From positions 1 to 64,000 of the forward strand of contig NZ_JAIVFX010000032.1 in assembly GCF_020829625.1 (NCBI RefSeq): 64,000 bases of DNA, in the 5' to 3' direction. Source of the stretch: Nostoc sp. XA010. GTDB lineage: Bacteria > Cyanobacteriota > Cyanobacteriia > Cyanobacteriales > Nostocaceae. Positions 18,109-26,295 of the stretch are shown here, one piece after another (position 1 is the stretch's first letter; each line of letters begins with the position of its first letter). The translations under genes and the position numbers were made by a program. The notes under the pieces are model-generated. The model saw nothing but the letters and a program-made list of their open reading frames with translations. It had not been told where the DNA came from and searched no databases.

Positions 18109-18963
18109 ATGTATCAAAGTAAACCAATTGACTTTATTGAACGAAACGATATTAAAGCTTTCCTAGCTTTGCTGAGAGACTGGATGGCAATTTTTATGAT
18201 TGCTGCTTTTAGCATTTGGATAAATAATATATTTGTCTATTTAATTTCAGTATGGGCGATCGGCCTTTTTCAATTTGCTATCGGAGAAGGATTAGTACAT
18301 GAAGCAACACACAATAATTTATTTCAGAGAAAAAACTGGAATGAAAAGTTAGAGTTTCTCTATGCTTTTCCTGTCTTTAGAACAGTAGCTACTTATCGTA
18401 AGCACCACCTTCCTCATCATAATTATTTTGGGAGCGATAAAGATTATATACCTGAATATTATGAAATGTTGGGATTATATAAACCAAACAAAAACTTGTT
18501 ATTTGTCTTATTTATTAAACCTATAATGGGATTTGGGGTCTATCTCTTCTTTGAAGATGCCTACCTTCACATGAAAGAGTTGGACTGGCATCCTTTCAAA
18601 AGCAGCTTTAAGATATTTCTGTTTTGGTTCGTTGTCGTTCTCAGCTTCTTTCTATCAGGACATATCCAAATCTTACTGTTGTACTGGTTTGTCCCGCTAC
18701 TATGGTGTTATTCTTGTTATTCATGTTGGTCTGAGGTACATGAACACTTTAATACTGTATCCGGTACGAGATCAAACCTTAACTTGATAATTAATCTTTT
18801 AACTCATAATACTGGGTATCACTATCTTCACCATCTTTACCCGACTATTCCTTGGTATAAACTTCCAGAGTCACATCAGGTTTTGTGCCCAGATACTTCA
18901 GACATTTCATACGGTTTATTTGATATCTATAGACAGTTATCAAGACAATTATCAAGCAGTTAA
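18109..18963 (+). CDS. Fatty acid desaturase family protein
   Basis: A 284-residue membrane di-iron enzyme. The three histidine clusters are HEATH (about residue 64-68), HHLPHH (about 99-104) and YHYLHH near 242-247. Four hydrophobic segments flank them. This pattern belongs to the fatty acid/carotenoid desaturase-hydroxylase superfamily; the short length and spacing do not match DesA-D exactly, so the substrate is uncertain. The ATG at 18109 is preferred over a TTG at 18091. It lies downstream of the TnpB remnant and is AT-richer than its neighbours. Confidence 0.82.
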   Translation: MYQSKPIDFIERNDIKAFLALLRDWMAIFMIAAFSIWINNIFVYLISVWAIGLFQFAIGEGLVHEATHNNLFQRKNWNEKLEFLYAFPVFRTVATYRKHHLPHHNYFGSDKDYIPEYYEMLGLYKPNKNLLFVLFIKPIMGFGVYLFFEDAYLHMKELDWHPFKSSFKIFLFWFVVVLSFFLSGHIQILLLYWFVPLLWCYSCYSCWSEVHEHFNTVSGTRSNLNLIINLLTHNTGYHYLHHLYPTIPWYKLPESHQVLCPDTSDISYGLFDIYRQLSRQLSSS

Positions 18964-19031
18964 GTAGATGCCTAAGTTAGGAGGTCATCCTCCTGACTTG
19001 GCTACAAAACCATGTTTGAACTTTTTGACTC

Positions 19032-19397
19032 CTAACTTGTAACTTCTAACTTTTCATAAAAGCGGCAAGATTCGCAAGGGCCATCTGGGTTAACTGCACA
19101 GCGAATGAGTTCTGAATGAGCATTGTAAGAGCAAGTGGCATCACCAATTACCCAACGTCCTGCTACCAAACTTTTCTCAGATGGTCGTTTAGCAGACTGC
19201 ACATAAATGGCAATATTATGCAAGCGGTAGCGCCCACCTTTAAGTTGGTATCGATGGCGGCGTTCTAAAACCGCGTAGGTTTTACCTTCAAAATCGAGAT
19301 AGTTTCCGGGTTGGGGTGTCCAATCAAGTTGCACTTTACCGAGTGACTCACGCGGATGCGTCAGAATCACCTCAGTTTGTAAAGAGTCTGGCTCCAT
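19032..19397 (-). CDS. DUF6464 family protein
   Basis: A 121-residue small cyanobacterial protein. It has a beta-rich body (LDWTPQPGNYLDFEGKTYAV, ERRHRYQLKGGRYRLH) and a Cys-containing tail: DATCSYNAHSELIRCAVNPDGPCESCRFYE. Four conserved cysteines (C-x10-C-x7-C-x2-C) suggest metal binding. Function unknown in the family. It starts with an ATG 20 bp from an AT-rich upstream region. Convergent with the desaturase gene. Confidence 0.8.
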   Translation of the reverse strand: MEPDSLQTEVILTHPRESLGKVQLDWTPQPGNYLDFEGKTYAVLERRHRYQLKGGRYRLHNIAIYVQSAKRPSEKSLVAGRWVIGDATCSYNAHSELIRCAVNPDGPCESCRFYEKLEVTS

Positions 19398-19502
19398 AAG
19401 CTTATGTGATTTGATTTACATTATAAGGATGGTATCGCAATAGCTTTCTTTAGCTTACCGAATTTAGATTACAATTAATGATTAACTCTTCGCGTCTACA
19501 GA

Positions 19503-21014
19503 TTAGGGTAACCAAAAGTCTGGTAGAATAGATTTGCCCAAGTCACGCAAAGTTTGGTTGAGCGATCGCGCCACTTGAATATGCGCCTCATCCTCTTCTA
19601 CAGCTAAAATCTCAGATGGCTGACCTTCTCCCAAATAAGACACCACTAAATTCGCCGCCTCCAAACCAGTAACATAAGCCTTTTCTTGTGACCAGGAACC
19701 ATGACGGTTCACAATCCAATCCCCACTCATAAACACATTCTCAAAACTTGTCTTAGCGGGCAACATATAACGATAGCTACCAGGTGCAAAGTGAGTCACC
19801 GCTTGAGGTAGCCGAATTACACTGCTATCAATTATTTTTGCCTCTCGAAACGCCGGTATGCAAGTTGCTAAATAACCCTGAACTATTGCTAAAATCTCCT
19901 CATCACTCAAATGGAGAAACTGATTTGCGTGATAAAAATCAGCTTCAATCACCGTTCCTGGCTCATTCCGATATTCATCATGTAGAGCATTCAAATCAAA
20001 AAATGTCCAACCTGTAGTTGCGTCGAATCCAAAGCAAGCATTAGAAGGACGAGGAATATCAATTTTGCGGTCAAACCATAGTCGCGTTGCTAAAACATCA
20101 ATTGCTCCTAAATTGCTCAAATTACGGAATTCTTCATGGCTTTGTAAACTAGGGCTAGTTGAGACAATTTTCTTCATACCCGTGATCCCAACCGCAAAAA
20201 TCACCGCATCTGCTTCAATTACTTCATCACCGCAAACTACACCCTTGGCTCGATGATTACTATCAACAATTAAATCTGTAACTCGGCGCTTGGGTAATAT
20301 TCGCGCACCAGCTTTTTCGATACGTTCCACCCAAGGACGAAATATCTTTTCCCCGACAGTTCCTCGACACCAAACTACATCAAAATCGGGTTGATGAGCC
20401 AGAATAAAAAAGTAAAGCATCCCTAAAGTTGCGGCGGCTGAACATTGTTCGCCAGGGGCAAATAACCCCACCAATAACATTGGTTCAAAAGCATCGCGGT
20501 AAAGTCGTGCAGAAACATTAAAGTCTTTGAACAATTCACGGGCAGTTACAAAATCATAGTGCCGCCAAGCTGCATCAGAATTGTCAAAATCAACAACAGC
20601 ATAAAGTAAAGGTAAGGCGCTGAGACGGTCAATTAATGGCAACCGTTTAAATTGAGTGTAGAGAAAAGTTCCTAGTGGCGAGGGAAGCCGTGGTAAGTCT
20701 TGAAAAATTGGTGATTCAACTTCCAAACCTGCTGGCGAATATTGGGAAGAACGAGTCCAAGTAGTAAAAGGATTAATTCCTAATTCATTGATTAGGGAAA
20801 AAATATTTTTGTAAGGATACCAAAAGCCATGAATCCCAGCTTCAACAGATTTTCCGGCGGCTGTTTGCCAACCTGCCACCAATCCACCAGGATAGGGGCC
20901 TGCTTCGAGAAGTGTCACATCATAACCTTGTTTTGCCAAATGGTAGGTTGCTCCTAAACCAGCCCAACCTGCACCTACAACTACCACCCGTTTTTGTTGT
21001 GACCCTTCTACCAT
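19503..21014 (-). CDS. FAD-dependent oxidoreductase, phytoene desaturase-like
   Basis: An about 503-residue flavoprotein. The FAD-binding motif VVVGAGWAGLGATYHL lies at the N-terminus, followed by LLEAGPYPGGLVAGW. The C-terminal FAD signature VFMSGDWIV..GSWSQEKAYVTGLEAAN closes the fold. It belongs to the amine oxidase/carotenoid desaturase superfamily and is related to chloroplast proteins annotated as phytoene desaturase-like, but it is not CrtP or CrtQ. I chose the ATG at 21012-21014 because ggagg lies 5 nt upstream; longer starts (21071, 21155) run through repeat-like sequence. Substrate unknown. Confidence 0.83.
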   Translation of the reverse strand: MVEGSQQKRVVVVGAGWAGLGATYHLAKQGYDVTLLEAGPYPGGLVAGWQTAAGKSVEAGIHGFWYPYKNIFSLINELGINPFTTWTRSSQYSPAGLEVESPIFQDLPRLPSPLGTFLYTQFKRLPLIDRLSALPLLYAVVDFDNSDAAWRHYDFVTARELFKDFNVSARLYRDAFEPMLLVGLFAPGEQCSAAATLGMLYFFILAHQPDFDVVWCRGTVGEKIFRPWVERIEKAGARILPKRRVTDLIVDSNHRAKGVVCGDEVIEADAVIFAVGITGMKKIVSTSPSLQSHEEFRNLSNLGAIDVLATRLWFDRKIDIPRPSNACFGFDATTGWTFFDLNALHDEYRNEPGTVIEADFYHANQFLHLSDEEILAIVQGYLATCIPAFREAKIIDSSVIRLPQAVTHFAPGSYRYMLPAKTSFENVFMSGDWIVNRHGSWSQEKAYVTGLEAANLVVSYLGEGQPSEILAVEEDEAHIQVARSLNQTLRDLGKSILPDFWLP

Positions 21015-21291
21015 CCTAGCCTCCAATTGTTGCAGTCTATCAACTAATGTATACGAACTTGCCGCTCTCATCAGATGACGGCTTACTATTACAACGGTTT
21101 TCCTTTGGATACAATACGTGCTTTGGTAGGATAGCTGTGCTACCCTACGAACCATATTCCATTGAATTAAAAACAGTTATAGACTTTGAGAAAGGCTAAG
21201 GTGGAGTAATTCAGTAAAAATCGCTTGCGGTTAATGCTGAGTTAAGAGTATAACAGGAAACAGACTTAACTATTGATGAGGAATAATCATA

Positions 21292-22194
21292 ATGTCTCAA
21301 TTAGCAAATATAAAATCCAGTTTGAATGATTTTGAATTACGAGATGGCATTTATTTTCCTAACGACTATGAACAATTGAATAATACTCAACATAAGAAAA
21401 AATGGGACGCAATTGGTAAAACATACTATGGTTCCCAAAAAGTTGAAAAACTTGCAGATACATCGCCCATCAAACAAGATTACACTCTGTTAACTGGCAC
21501 ACCTGGAGGTACTTGGAACAAATTTCCTATGAATAAATCAGTTGGCTCTATTCTGGAAATTGGTTCTGGTTATGGTCGCGCACCTTTACATCTCTCGAAA
21601 GCAAAAAATCTGAGATGCGAAAAATATTATGGGATTGATATTTCTGAACCTCTGTTGCGGCGTTTAATTAAGGTTAAACAAGAATACAATTTTTTTCCTG
21701 AAGCTGAATTTAACTTGATTTGTAATTCTGCTGAAATATTGCCTTTAGAAGATAATTCTATAGATTTGGTAATTTCTAACTGCGTCTTTATGCATATCCC
21801 AGATGCACAATTACGAAATTTGCTAGCTGATATATCTCGTGTGCTAAAACCTGGTGGAATTTTCGTTTTTAATCATTCCTTTCACAACAAGTCTTGTCCT
21901 TCTCATATTATCCATAATTTTATCAGAAGGCTGAATCCATTTGTGAGAAATCCAGTTTATCTAAAGCAATATACATCTGCTGAAATAAATGAAATGTTAG
22001 CGACTGCTGGGATAAAGGCTAAGTGTCCCCAATACAGTGTCGAACCAACGCAAGAATATGCAATTTTGCCGGAAACAATTAAAGGAATTCCAGTACCTTT
22101 TGCTAATGCTATCAATAGAAGCCTTAAGCCATCAGATGCTTTAAAAGAAACTTTCGCTTATGGTTTTAGTGCCTACAGCACTCAACTGGACTAA
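21292..22194 (+). CDS. Class I SAM-dependent methyltransferase
   Basis: A 300-residue protein with the Rossmann-like methyltransferase domain: motif I SILEIGSGYGRAPLHL at about residue 84, the acidic end of strand 2 YYGIDISEPLL, motif post-I ILPLEDNSIDLVISNCVFMH, and a C-terminal cap. The ATG has GAGGAAT 7 nt upstream. A good terminator follows, so it is monocistronic. The acceptor cannot be predicted. Confidence 0.85.
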   Translation: MSQLANIKSSLNDFELRDGIYFPNDYEQLNNTQHKKKWDAIGKTYYGSQKVEKLADTSPIKQDYTLLTGTPGGTWNKFPMNKSVGSILEIGSGYGRAPLHLSKAKNLRCEKYYGIDISEPLLRRLIKVKQEYNFFPEAEFNLICNSAEILPLEDNSIDLVISNCVFMHIPDAQLRNLLADISRVLKPGGIFVFNHSFHNKSCPSHIIHNFIRRLNPFVRNPVYLKQYTSAEINEMLATAGIKAKCPQYSVEPTQEYAILPETIKGIPVPFANAINRSLKPSDALKETFAYGFSAYSTQLD

Positions 22195-22236
22195 TTAAGA
22201 TGTTGTCACAATGAACTGAATACAAAGAAACTACGG

Positions 22237-22266
22237 AAGCACAACAATGTTGTGCTTTTATTTTTC
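22237..22266 (+). terminator. Intrinsic terminator of the methyltransferase gene
   Basis: A perfect 9-bp stem (aagcacaac / gttgtgctt) with a 3-nt loop followed by ttatttttcc, 43 bp after the stop codon. Confidence 0.85.
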
Positions 22267-22357
22267 CAATAAATGTAATCTACCAACTTTTAACAACATA
22301 TTTCAACTAAAGTTGGTAAATTAGGGATTAGTTGAGCTAATTCTTCCCTCCGCAACT

Positions 22358-24166
22358 ATGCCATTGGATTTATCGCCTCTTTGGATATCACTCAAAACTT
22401 CATTACTTGCTACATTTATCACATTCTTCTTGGGTATCGCTGCTGCCTACTGGATGCTGGGATATCGTGGCAAAGGGAAATCGTTGATTGAGAGTATCTT
22501 TATTGCGCCACTGATTTTACCACCTACGGTTGTCGGTTTCTTGTTGCTGCTATTTTTTGGCAAAAATGGCCCCGTAGGGAAATTCATGGAGGTTTTTGAC
22601 TTCAGCATTGTCTTTACTTGGTATGGTGCAGCGATCGCAGCTACCGTAGTTGCTTTCCCTTTAATGTATAAAACTACATTGGGAGCTTTTGAACAAATAG
22701 ATGGTAATTTGCTGCGAGTAGCCAGAACCCTTGGTGCAACTGAAGCCACAATCTTTTGGCGCATTAGTTTTCCCCTAGCATTACCCGGAATTGCAGCCGC
22801 CACAATGCTCGCTTTTGCCCGTGCTTTAGGAGAATTTGGGGCGACGTTGATGCTGGCTGGTAACATTCCCGGACAAACGCAGACAATCCCAATGGCGATT
22901 TATTTTGCTGTGGAAGGGGGAGCAATGAATGAGGCGTGGTTTTGGGCGATCGCTATTATGGTGATTTCTCTATCTGGAATTATTGCAGTCAACTTCTGGC
23001 AAGAATTGAGGGAAAAGGGGAGAGGAGGGGGAGCAGGGGGCAGGGGGCAGGGAGCAGGGGCAGGAATTCTTTATACCCCGGACTCTAGCTTTGAACCTGG
23101 TGGATTGTTTGTCAACATTGAAAAAATACTTCCTAGCTTTGATTTAAAAGTTGCTTTTACTACTGATGAGCAACCCTTGGGATTATTGGGGGGTTCTGGT
23201 GCAGGTAAGAGCATGATTTTACGCTGCCTTGCGGGGATAGAAACGCCCACAATCGGGCGCATAGTTTTAAATGGGAGAGTTCTGTTTGACTCAGAGCAAG
23301 GAATTAATTTACCCAGCCGCGATCGCCGCATTGGTTTTTTAGTGCAGAATTATGCTCTGTTTCCGCACATGAGTGTGGCGCAAAATATTGCTTTTGGCTT
23401 GCCTAAAGGACTATCGGCTGGGAGTATTAGAGTGCAGGTAGAGGAGCAACTAATAGCAATGCAGTTGCAGGGATTAGGCGATCGCTATCCGCACCAACTT
23501 TCAGGAGGCCAACAACAACGGGTAGCTTTAGCAAGAGCATTAGCAAGTCAACCGGAAGCATTACTTTTAGATGAGCCGTTTTCAGCACTTGACACCCATC
23601 TGCGTAGTCAATTAGAGCAGCAAATGACAGAAACTCTTGCTGGCTATCAAGGTGTGACTCTATTTGTCACCCATAATATGGAAGAAGCTTATCGGATTTG
23701 CCCGAATCTATTGGTATTGGAGCATGGTAGAGCCGTTCATTATGGCTCAAAACACGATATTTTTCAGCATCCTAGTACTGTTAGTGTCGCCCAACTTACC
23801 GGATGTAAAAACTTCTCCCGCCTTATTCCTCAGTCATCGCAACAAGTGGAAGCGATTGATTGGGGTTGTACCTTGAAAGTAATTGAACCAGTCAAAAGCG
23901 AATTATCTCACATCGGCATTCGTGCCCATCAGTTCATTTTTACCAACGACTCATCACAGGAAAATACCTTTCCTTGCTGGGTAGTACGAACAAGTGAAAC
24001 GCCTCACCGGATGACGTTGTTTCTCAAACTACATTCGGCTAGCAAGAATTCTCAAGATTATCATCTGCAAGCTGAAGTCTTCAAAGAAAAATGGGCGACT
24101 ATGAAAGACCAAGCTTTTCCTTGGTATGTGCGTTTAGATCCTCTGCGGTTGATTTTGATGGAATGA
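22358..24166 (+). CDS. modBC: Molybdate ABC transporter, fused permease-ATPase ModBC
   Basis: A 602-residue fusion. Residues 1-217 are the permease ModB, with five or six membrane segments and the EAA loop (ARTLGATEATIFWRISFPLA). Residues 245-600 are the ATPase ModC: Walker A GGSGAGKSM, Q loop, signature LSGGQQQRVALARAL, Walker B ALLLDEPFSALD, then a short TOBE-like domain. The ModB-ModC fusion is known in cyanobacteria. The linker (about 219-238) reads EKGRGGGAGGRGQGAGAG, which is the translation of the gggagcagggg repeat. ModA is not adjacent. Confidence 0.93.
   Translation: MPLDLSPLWISLKTSLLATFITFFLGIAAAYWMLGYRGKGKSLIESIFIAPLILPPTVVGFLLLLFFGKNGPVGKFMEVFDFSIVFTWYGAAIAATVVAFPLMYKTTLGAFEQIDGNLLRVARTLGATEATIFWRISFPLALPGIAAATMLAFARALGEFGATLMLAGNIPGQTQTIPMAIYFAVEGGAMNEAWFWAIAIMVISLSGIIAVNFWQELREKGRGGGAGGRGQGAGAGILYTPDSSFEPGGLFVNIEKILPSFDLKVAFTTDEQPLGLLGGSGAGKSMILRCLAGIETPTIGRIVLNGRVLFDSEQGINLPSRDRRIGFLVQNYALFPHMSVAQNIAFGLPKGLSAGSIRVQVEEQLIAMQLQGLGDRYPHQLSGGQQQRVALARALASQPEALLLDEPFSALDTHLRSQLEQQMTETLAGYQGVTLFVTHNMEEAYRICPNLLVLEHGRAVHYGSKHDIFQHPSTVSVAQLTGCKNFSRLIPQSSQQVEAIDWGCTLKVIEPVKSELSHIGIRAHQFIFTNDSSQENTFPCWVVRTSETPHRMTLFLKLHSASKNSQDYHLQAEVFKEKWATMKDQAFPWYVRLDPLRLILME
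23020..23062. repeat. modBC: GGGGGAGCAGGG repeat inside modBC
   Basis: A G-rich tract of the dispersed family seen between genes elsewhere in the window, lying exactly between the permease and ATPase halves and encoding a Gly/Ala/Arg linker. Confidence 0.7.
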
Positions 24167-24443
24167 ACGCAGAGATGCACCATACGGGGGAAGTGCAGAA
24201 CCTCTATATTCACTAGACACTCGCTGATATTTTTTGGCGCTCAATCTCATTCGCCCTTATACCTCCCTTGATGTCTAATTGCGGTTATACGGGAATTTCT
24301 ATAAACAAGATTAAAAACATAATATCGATAGACTTATCGTTGTATATTCTAATTTGAGATTCAGAGGGAATGCAACCTTATTATCTATATACTTAATTAT
24401 TGATATAAATAGTCAATTACTGAAGTACTGATCCAGAATCATC

Positions 24444-25043
24444 ATGAAATCTTTGCACCGTCCCGATCTCTATAGCTGGTCTAATTTCAATCCGGCAAGA
24501 AATATTGATTTCAATGGGATTGCCTGGATTCGCCCAGATGGCAACATCTTGATTGACCCAGTAGCCCTATCAAACCATGATTGGAATCATCTCAAATCCC
24601 TCGGTGGTGTGGTTTGGATTGTGCTGACGAATTCTGAGCATGTCAGGGCAAGTAAAGAAATTGCCGATCAAACATACGCTAAAATAGCTGGTCCTGTGGC
24701 AGAAAAAGATACTTTCCCTATACCTTGCGATCGCTGGCTGTCTGATGGTGAAGAGTTCGTACCTGGGTTAAAAGTAATTGAACTCCAAGGCTCGAAAACT
24801 CCCGGTGAATTGGCTCTGTTGCTGGAGGAGACAACTTTAATCACAGGGGATTTAGTCAGGGCACGCAAAGCAGGTAGTTTAACAATTTTACCAGATGACA
24901 AGCTGCTGAATCGAGAGGAGGCTATTGCTTCTGTTCGCAGGTTAGCAGACCTGAGTCACATAGAAGCAGTGTTGGTGGGGGATGGTTGGCCTGTCTTCCG
25001 CGATGGACGCGATCGCTTAAAGGAACTTGCAGCAACGCTGTAA
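24444..25043 (+). CDS. MBL-fold (metallo-beta-lactamase-like) protein lacking the usual metal motif
   Basis: A 199-residue protein with the MBL layout: a GIAWIRPDGNILIDPVAL strand pair, WIVLTNSEHVRAS in the place of THxHxDH, ITGDLVRARKAGSL in the place of the metal-bridging Asp, and VLVGDGWPV at the end. The His-rich motif is reduced to a single H, so metal hydrolase activity is doubtful. Relatives are annotated as MBL-fold hydrolases. Followed directly by a 24-nt perfect palindrome. Confidence 0.72.
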   Translation: MKSLHRPDLYSWSNFNPARNIDFNGIAWIRPDGNILIDPVALSNHDWNHLKSLGGVVWIVLTNSEHVRASKEIADQTYAKIAGPVAEKDTFPIPCDRWLSDGEEFVPGLKVIELQGSKTPGELALLLEETTLITGDLVRARKAGSLTILPDDKLLNREEAIASVRRLADLSHIEAVLVGDGWPVFRDGRDRLKELAATL

Positions 25044-25050
25044 ATGCTTG

Positions 25051-25074
25051 GGTAGCACAGCTAGCTGTGCTACC
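25051..25074. repeat. 24-nt perfect palindrome
   Basis: The half site ggtagcacagct is followed by its exact complement. Part of the same motif (tagctgtgctaccctac) occurs at 21132-21148 near the FAD oxidoreductase gene, so it is a dispersed element. Eight bases after the MBL gene, it may also act as a terminator, though no T run follows. Confidence 0.6.
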
Positions 25075-25147
25075 TTACAGGAGGTTGTGGTTCAAATAGG
25101 AAGAATTGTAATTTAAAACCTTTTCAGTAGTCAAACCGGATTCCTAG

Positions 25148-25693
25148 ATGTTAATTGATGTGACCACCTGGTATTTAGAAATGCTTGATCCAAGTCAGCT
25201 TCGTCCTACTTTTTCAAGCAATCCAAAACTTACGGTCATCCGTGCGGAGATTCCATGCCCTGAGTTAAATCGCTTTTTATACCAAAGCGTAGGTGGCGAC
25301 TGGTATTGGATAAACCGTTTAAACTGGAGCTACGAAAGCTGGTTAGAATACCTAAACCGTCCAGAACTCCAAACCTGGGTAGCATATCTTTCAGGAACAC
25401 CCGCAGGCTATGTTGAGTTAGAAGCACAACCAGGTGATAACGTTGAGATTGCCTACTTCGGTTTACTACGACAGTTTATCGGGCAATCTATTGGTGGACA
25501 TTTACTGAGTGTTGGTGTAGAAAAAGCTTGGGCGATGGGAGCAAAGCGAGTGTGGGTTCATACGTGCAGTTTGGATAGTAGTCATGCACTTGCCAATTAC
25601 CAAGCAAGAGGTTTCCAATTCTACAAAGAGGAAATCTATCAGCAGGAACTACCAGAGAAACCGATTGGGCCTTGGACTGGTGCATCTGGTTGA
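25148..25693 (+). CDS. GNAT family N-acetyltransferase
   Basis: A 181-residue protein with a GNAT core: the acceptor-side strand AGYVELEAQPGDNVEIAYFG and the acetyl-CoA pyrophosphate loop QFIGQSIGGHLLSVGVEKAW (Q/RxxGxG/A), then VWVHTCSLDSSHALANYQAR, the C-terminal signature. Substrate unknown. The start ATG lacks a clear ribosome site; the gene stands alone. Confidence 0.85.
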   Translation: MLIDVTTWYLEMLDPSQLRPTFSSNPKLTVIRAEIPCPELNRFLYQSVGGDWYWINRLNWSYESWLEYLNRPELQTWVAYLSGTPAGYVELEAQPGDNVEIAYFGLLRQFIGQSIGGHLLSVGVEKAWAMGAKRVWVHTCSLDSSHALANYQARGFQFYKEEIYQQELPEKPIGPWTGASG

Positions 25694-25870
25694 AAGAGTT
25701 GTCTGTGCAGTGAATGTTGATATCTCCTGACTAGAAGTGGATAGTTAACGCTACAGTTGAGTGAAATATCACATAAGCTGAGATAGCGAATAATAGCGCG
25801 ATTCTCCTGTGAAAAGGCTGTGCGATCGCGTGCAGAATATTTACCGAAAAAAGAGCTAAAGCTAGGGGGT

Positions 25871-26056
25871 GTAAGCAGTTTGCGACTTTAGTCGCTTACA
25901 AATGATATACTGACATGAACAGGTAAGGTATTCAACCTGTTTAAAAACCTAGCTGTTGAAAGACAAAGCGCTGAACCTTGAAAATTGAATCTATACGGTT
26001 CTACTGCATTTTTCTAGACTCCACCTCGCAGTAGGTAAAAGATTCAGAGGAGCTAG
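25871..26056 (+). other. Non-coding segment rich in hairpins before the TnpB remnant
   Basis: No open frame. Visible inverted repeats: gtaagc..gac-ttta-gtc-gcttac (25871-25899), aacaggt-N10-acctgtt (25918-25941), and a nested stem ctag(a)ctcc [acct-cgcagt-aggt] ... ggagctag (26014-26056). This looks like a structured RNA or the leader of a mobile element, but it matches no RNA class I know (no FMN riboswitch core, no tmRNA, 6S or RNase P landmarks). Confidence 0.35.
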
Positions 26057-26097
26057 ACGAACAGTATTTGAGACATATATATTATTTTGTTTCAATT

Positions 26098-26279
26098 TCA
26101 AAAAGGACTCGCAGCAATGCGAATAGGGTAGGGCATACCCAAATTAACGCTTGGGGAGAATCCCACCTCGGGGCTAGGCACTGCAAGGTACTTAGTTTAA
26201 GTGGTTTCGTTGAGCCAAGAATCCTCTAGCTTTAACAAACCCAGCATAGCGAGGTTTGTGTAGCTATGGGGAGTGTCAA
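26098..26279 (+). mobile_element. Solo TnpB 3-prime end with right end (omega-RNA region), abutting ribD
   Basis: A + strand frame reads SISKRTRSNANRVGHTQINA, then WGESHLG..FVEPRIL and a stop at 26227. The VGHT..NAWGE portion matches the C-terminus of the TnpB remnant at 17.3 kb (VGHTGT..NAWGD). It runs into caagaatcc (26216-26224), a hairpin (aacaaacc / ggtttgt), and ggggagtgtcaa (26268-26279): the same borders as the right end at 17207. The rest of tnpB is missing. The right end touches the ribD start region, so a guide transcribed from it would be ribD sequence. Confidence 0.65.
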
Positions 26280-26295
26280 AGTGTTGCCTAAAATT

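Noticed and set aside
25700..26295. FMN riboswitch before ribD
   Set aside because: I searched for the conserved aggxgxxg/ccgaccggcgg-type core and did not find it; the region is better explained by a TnpB right end and other hairpins.
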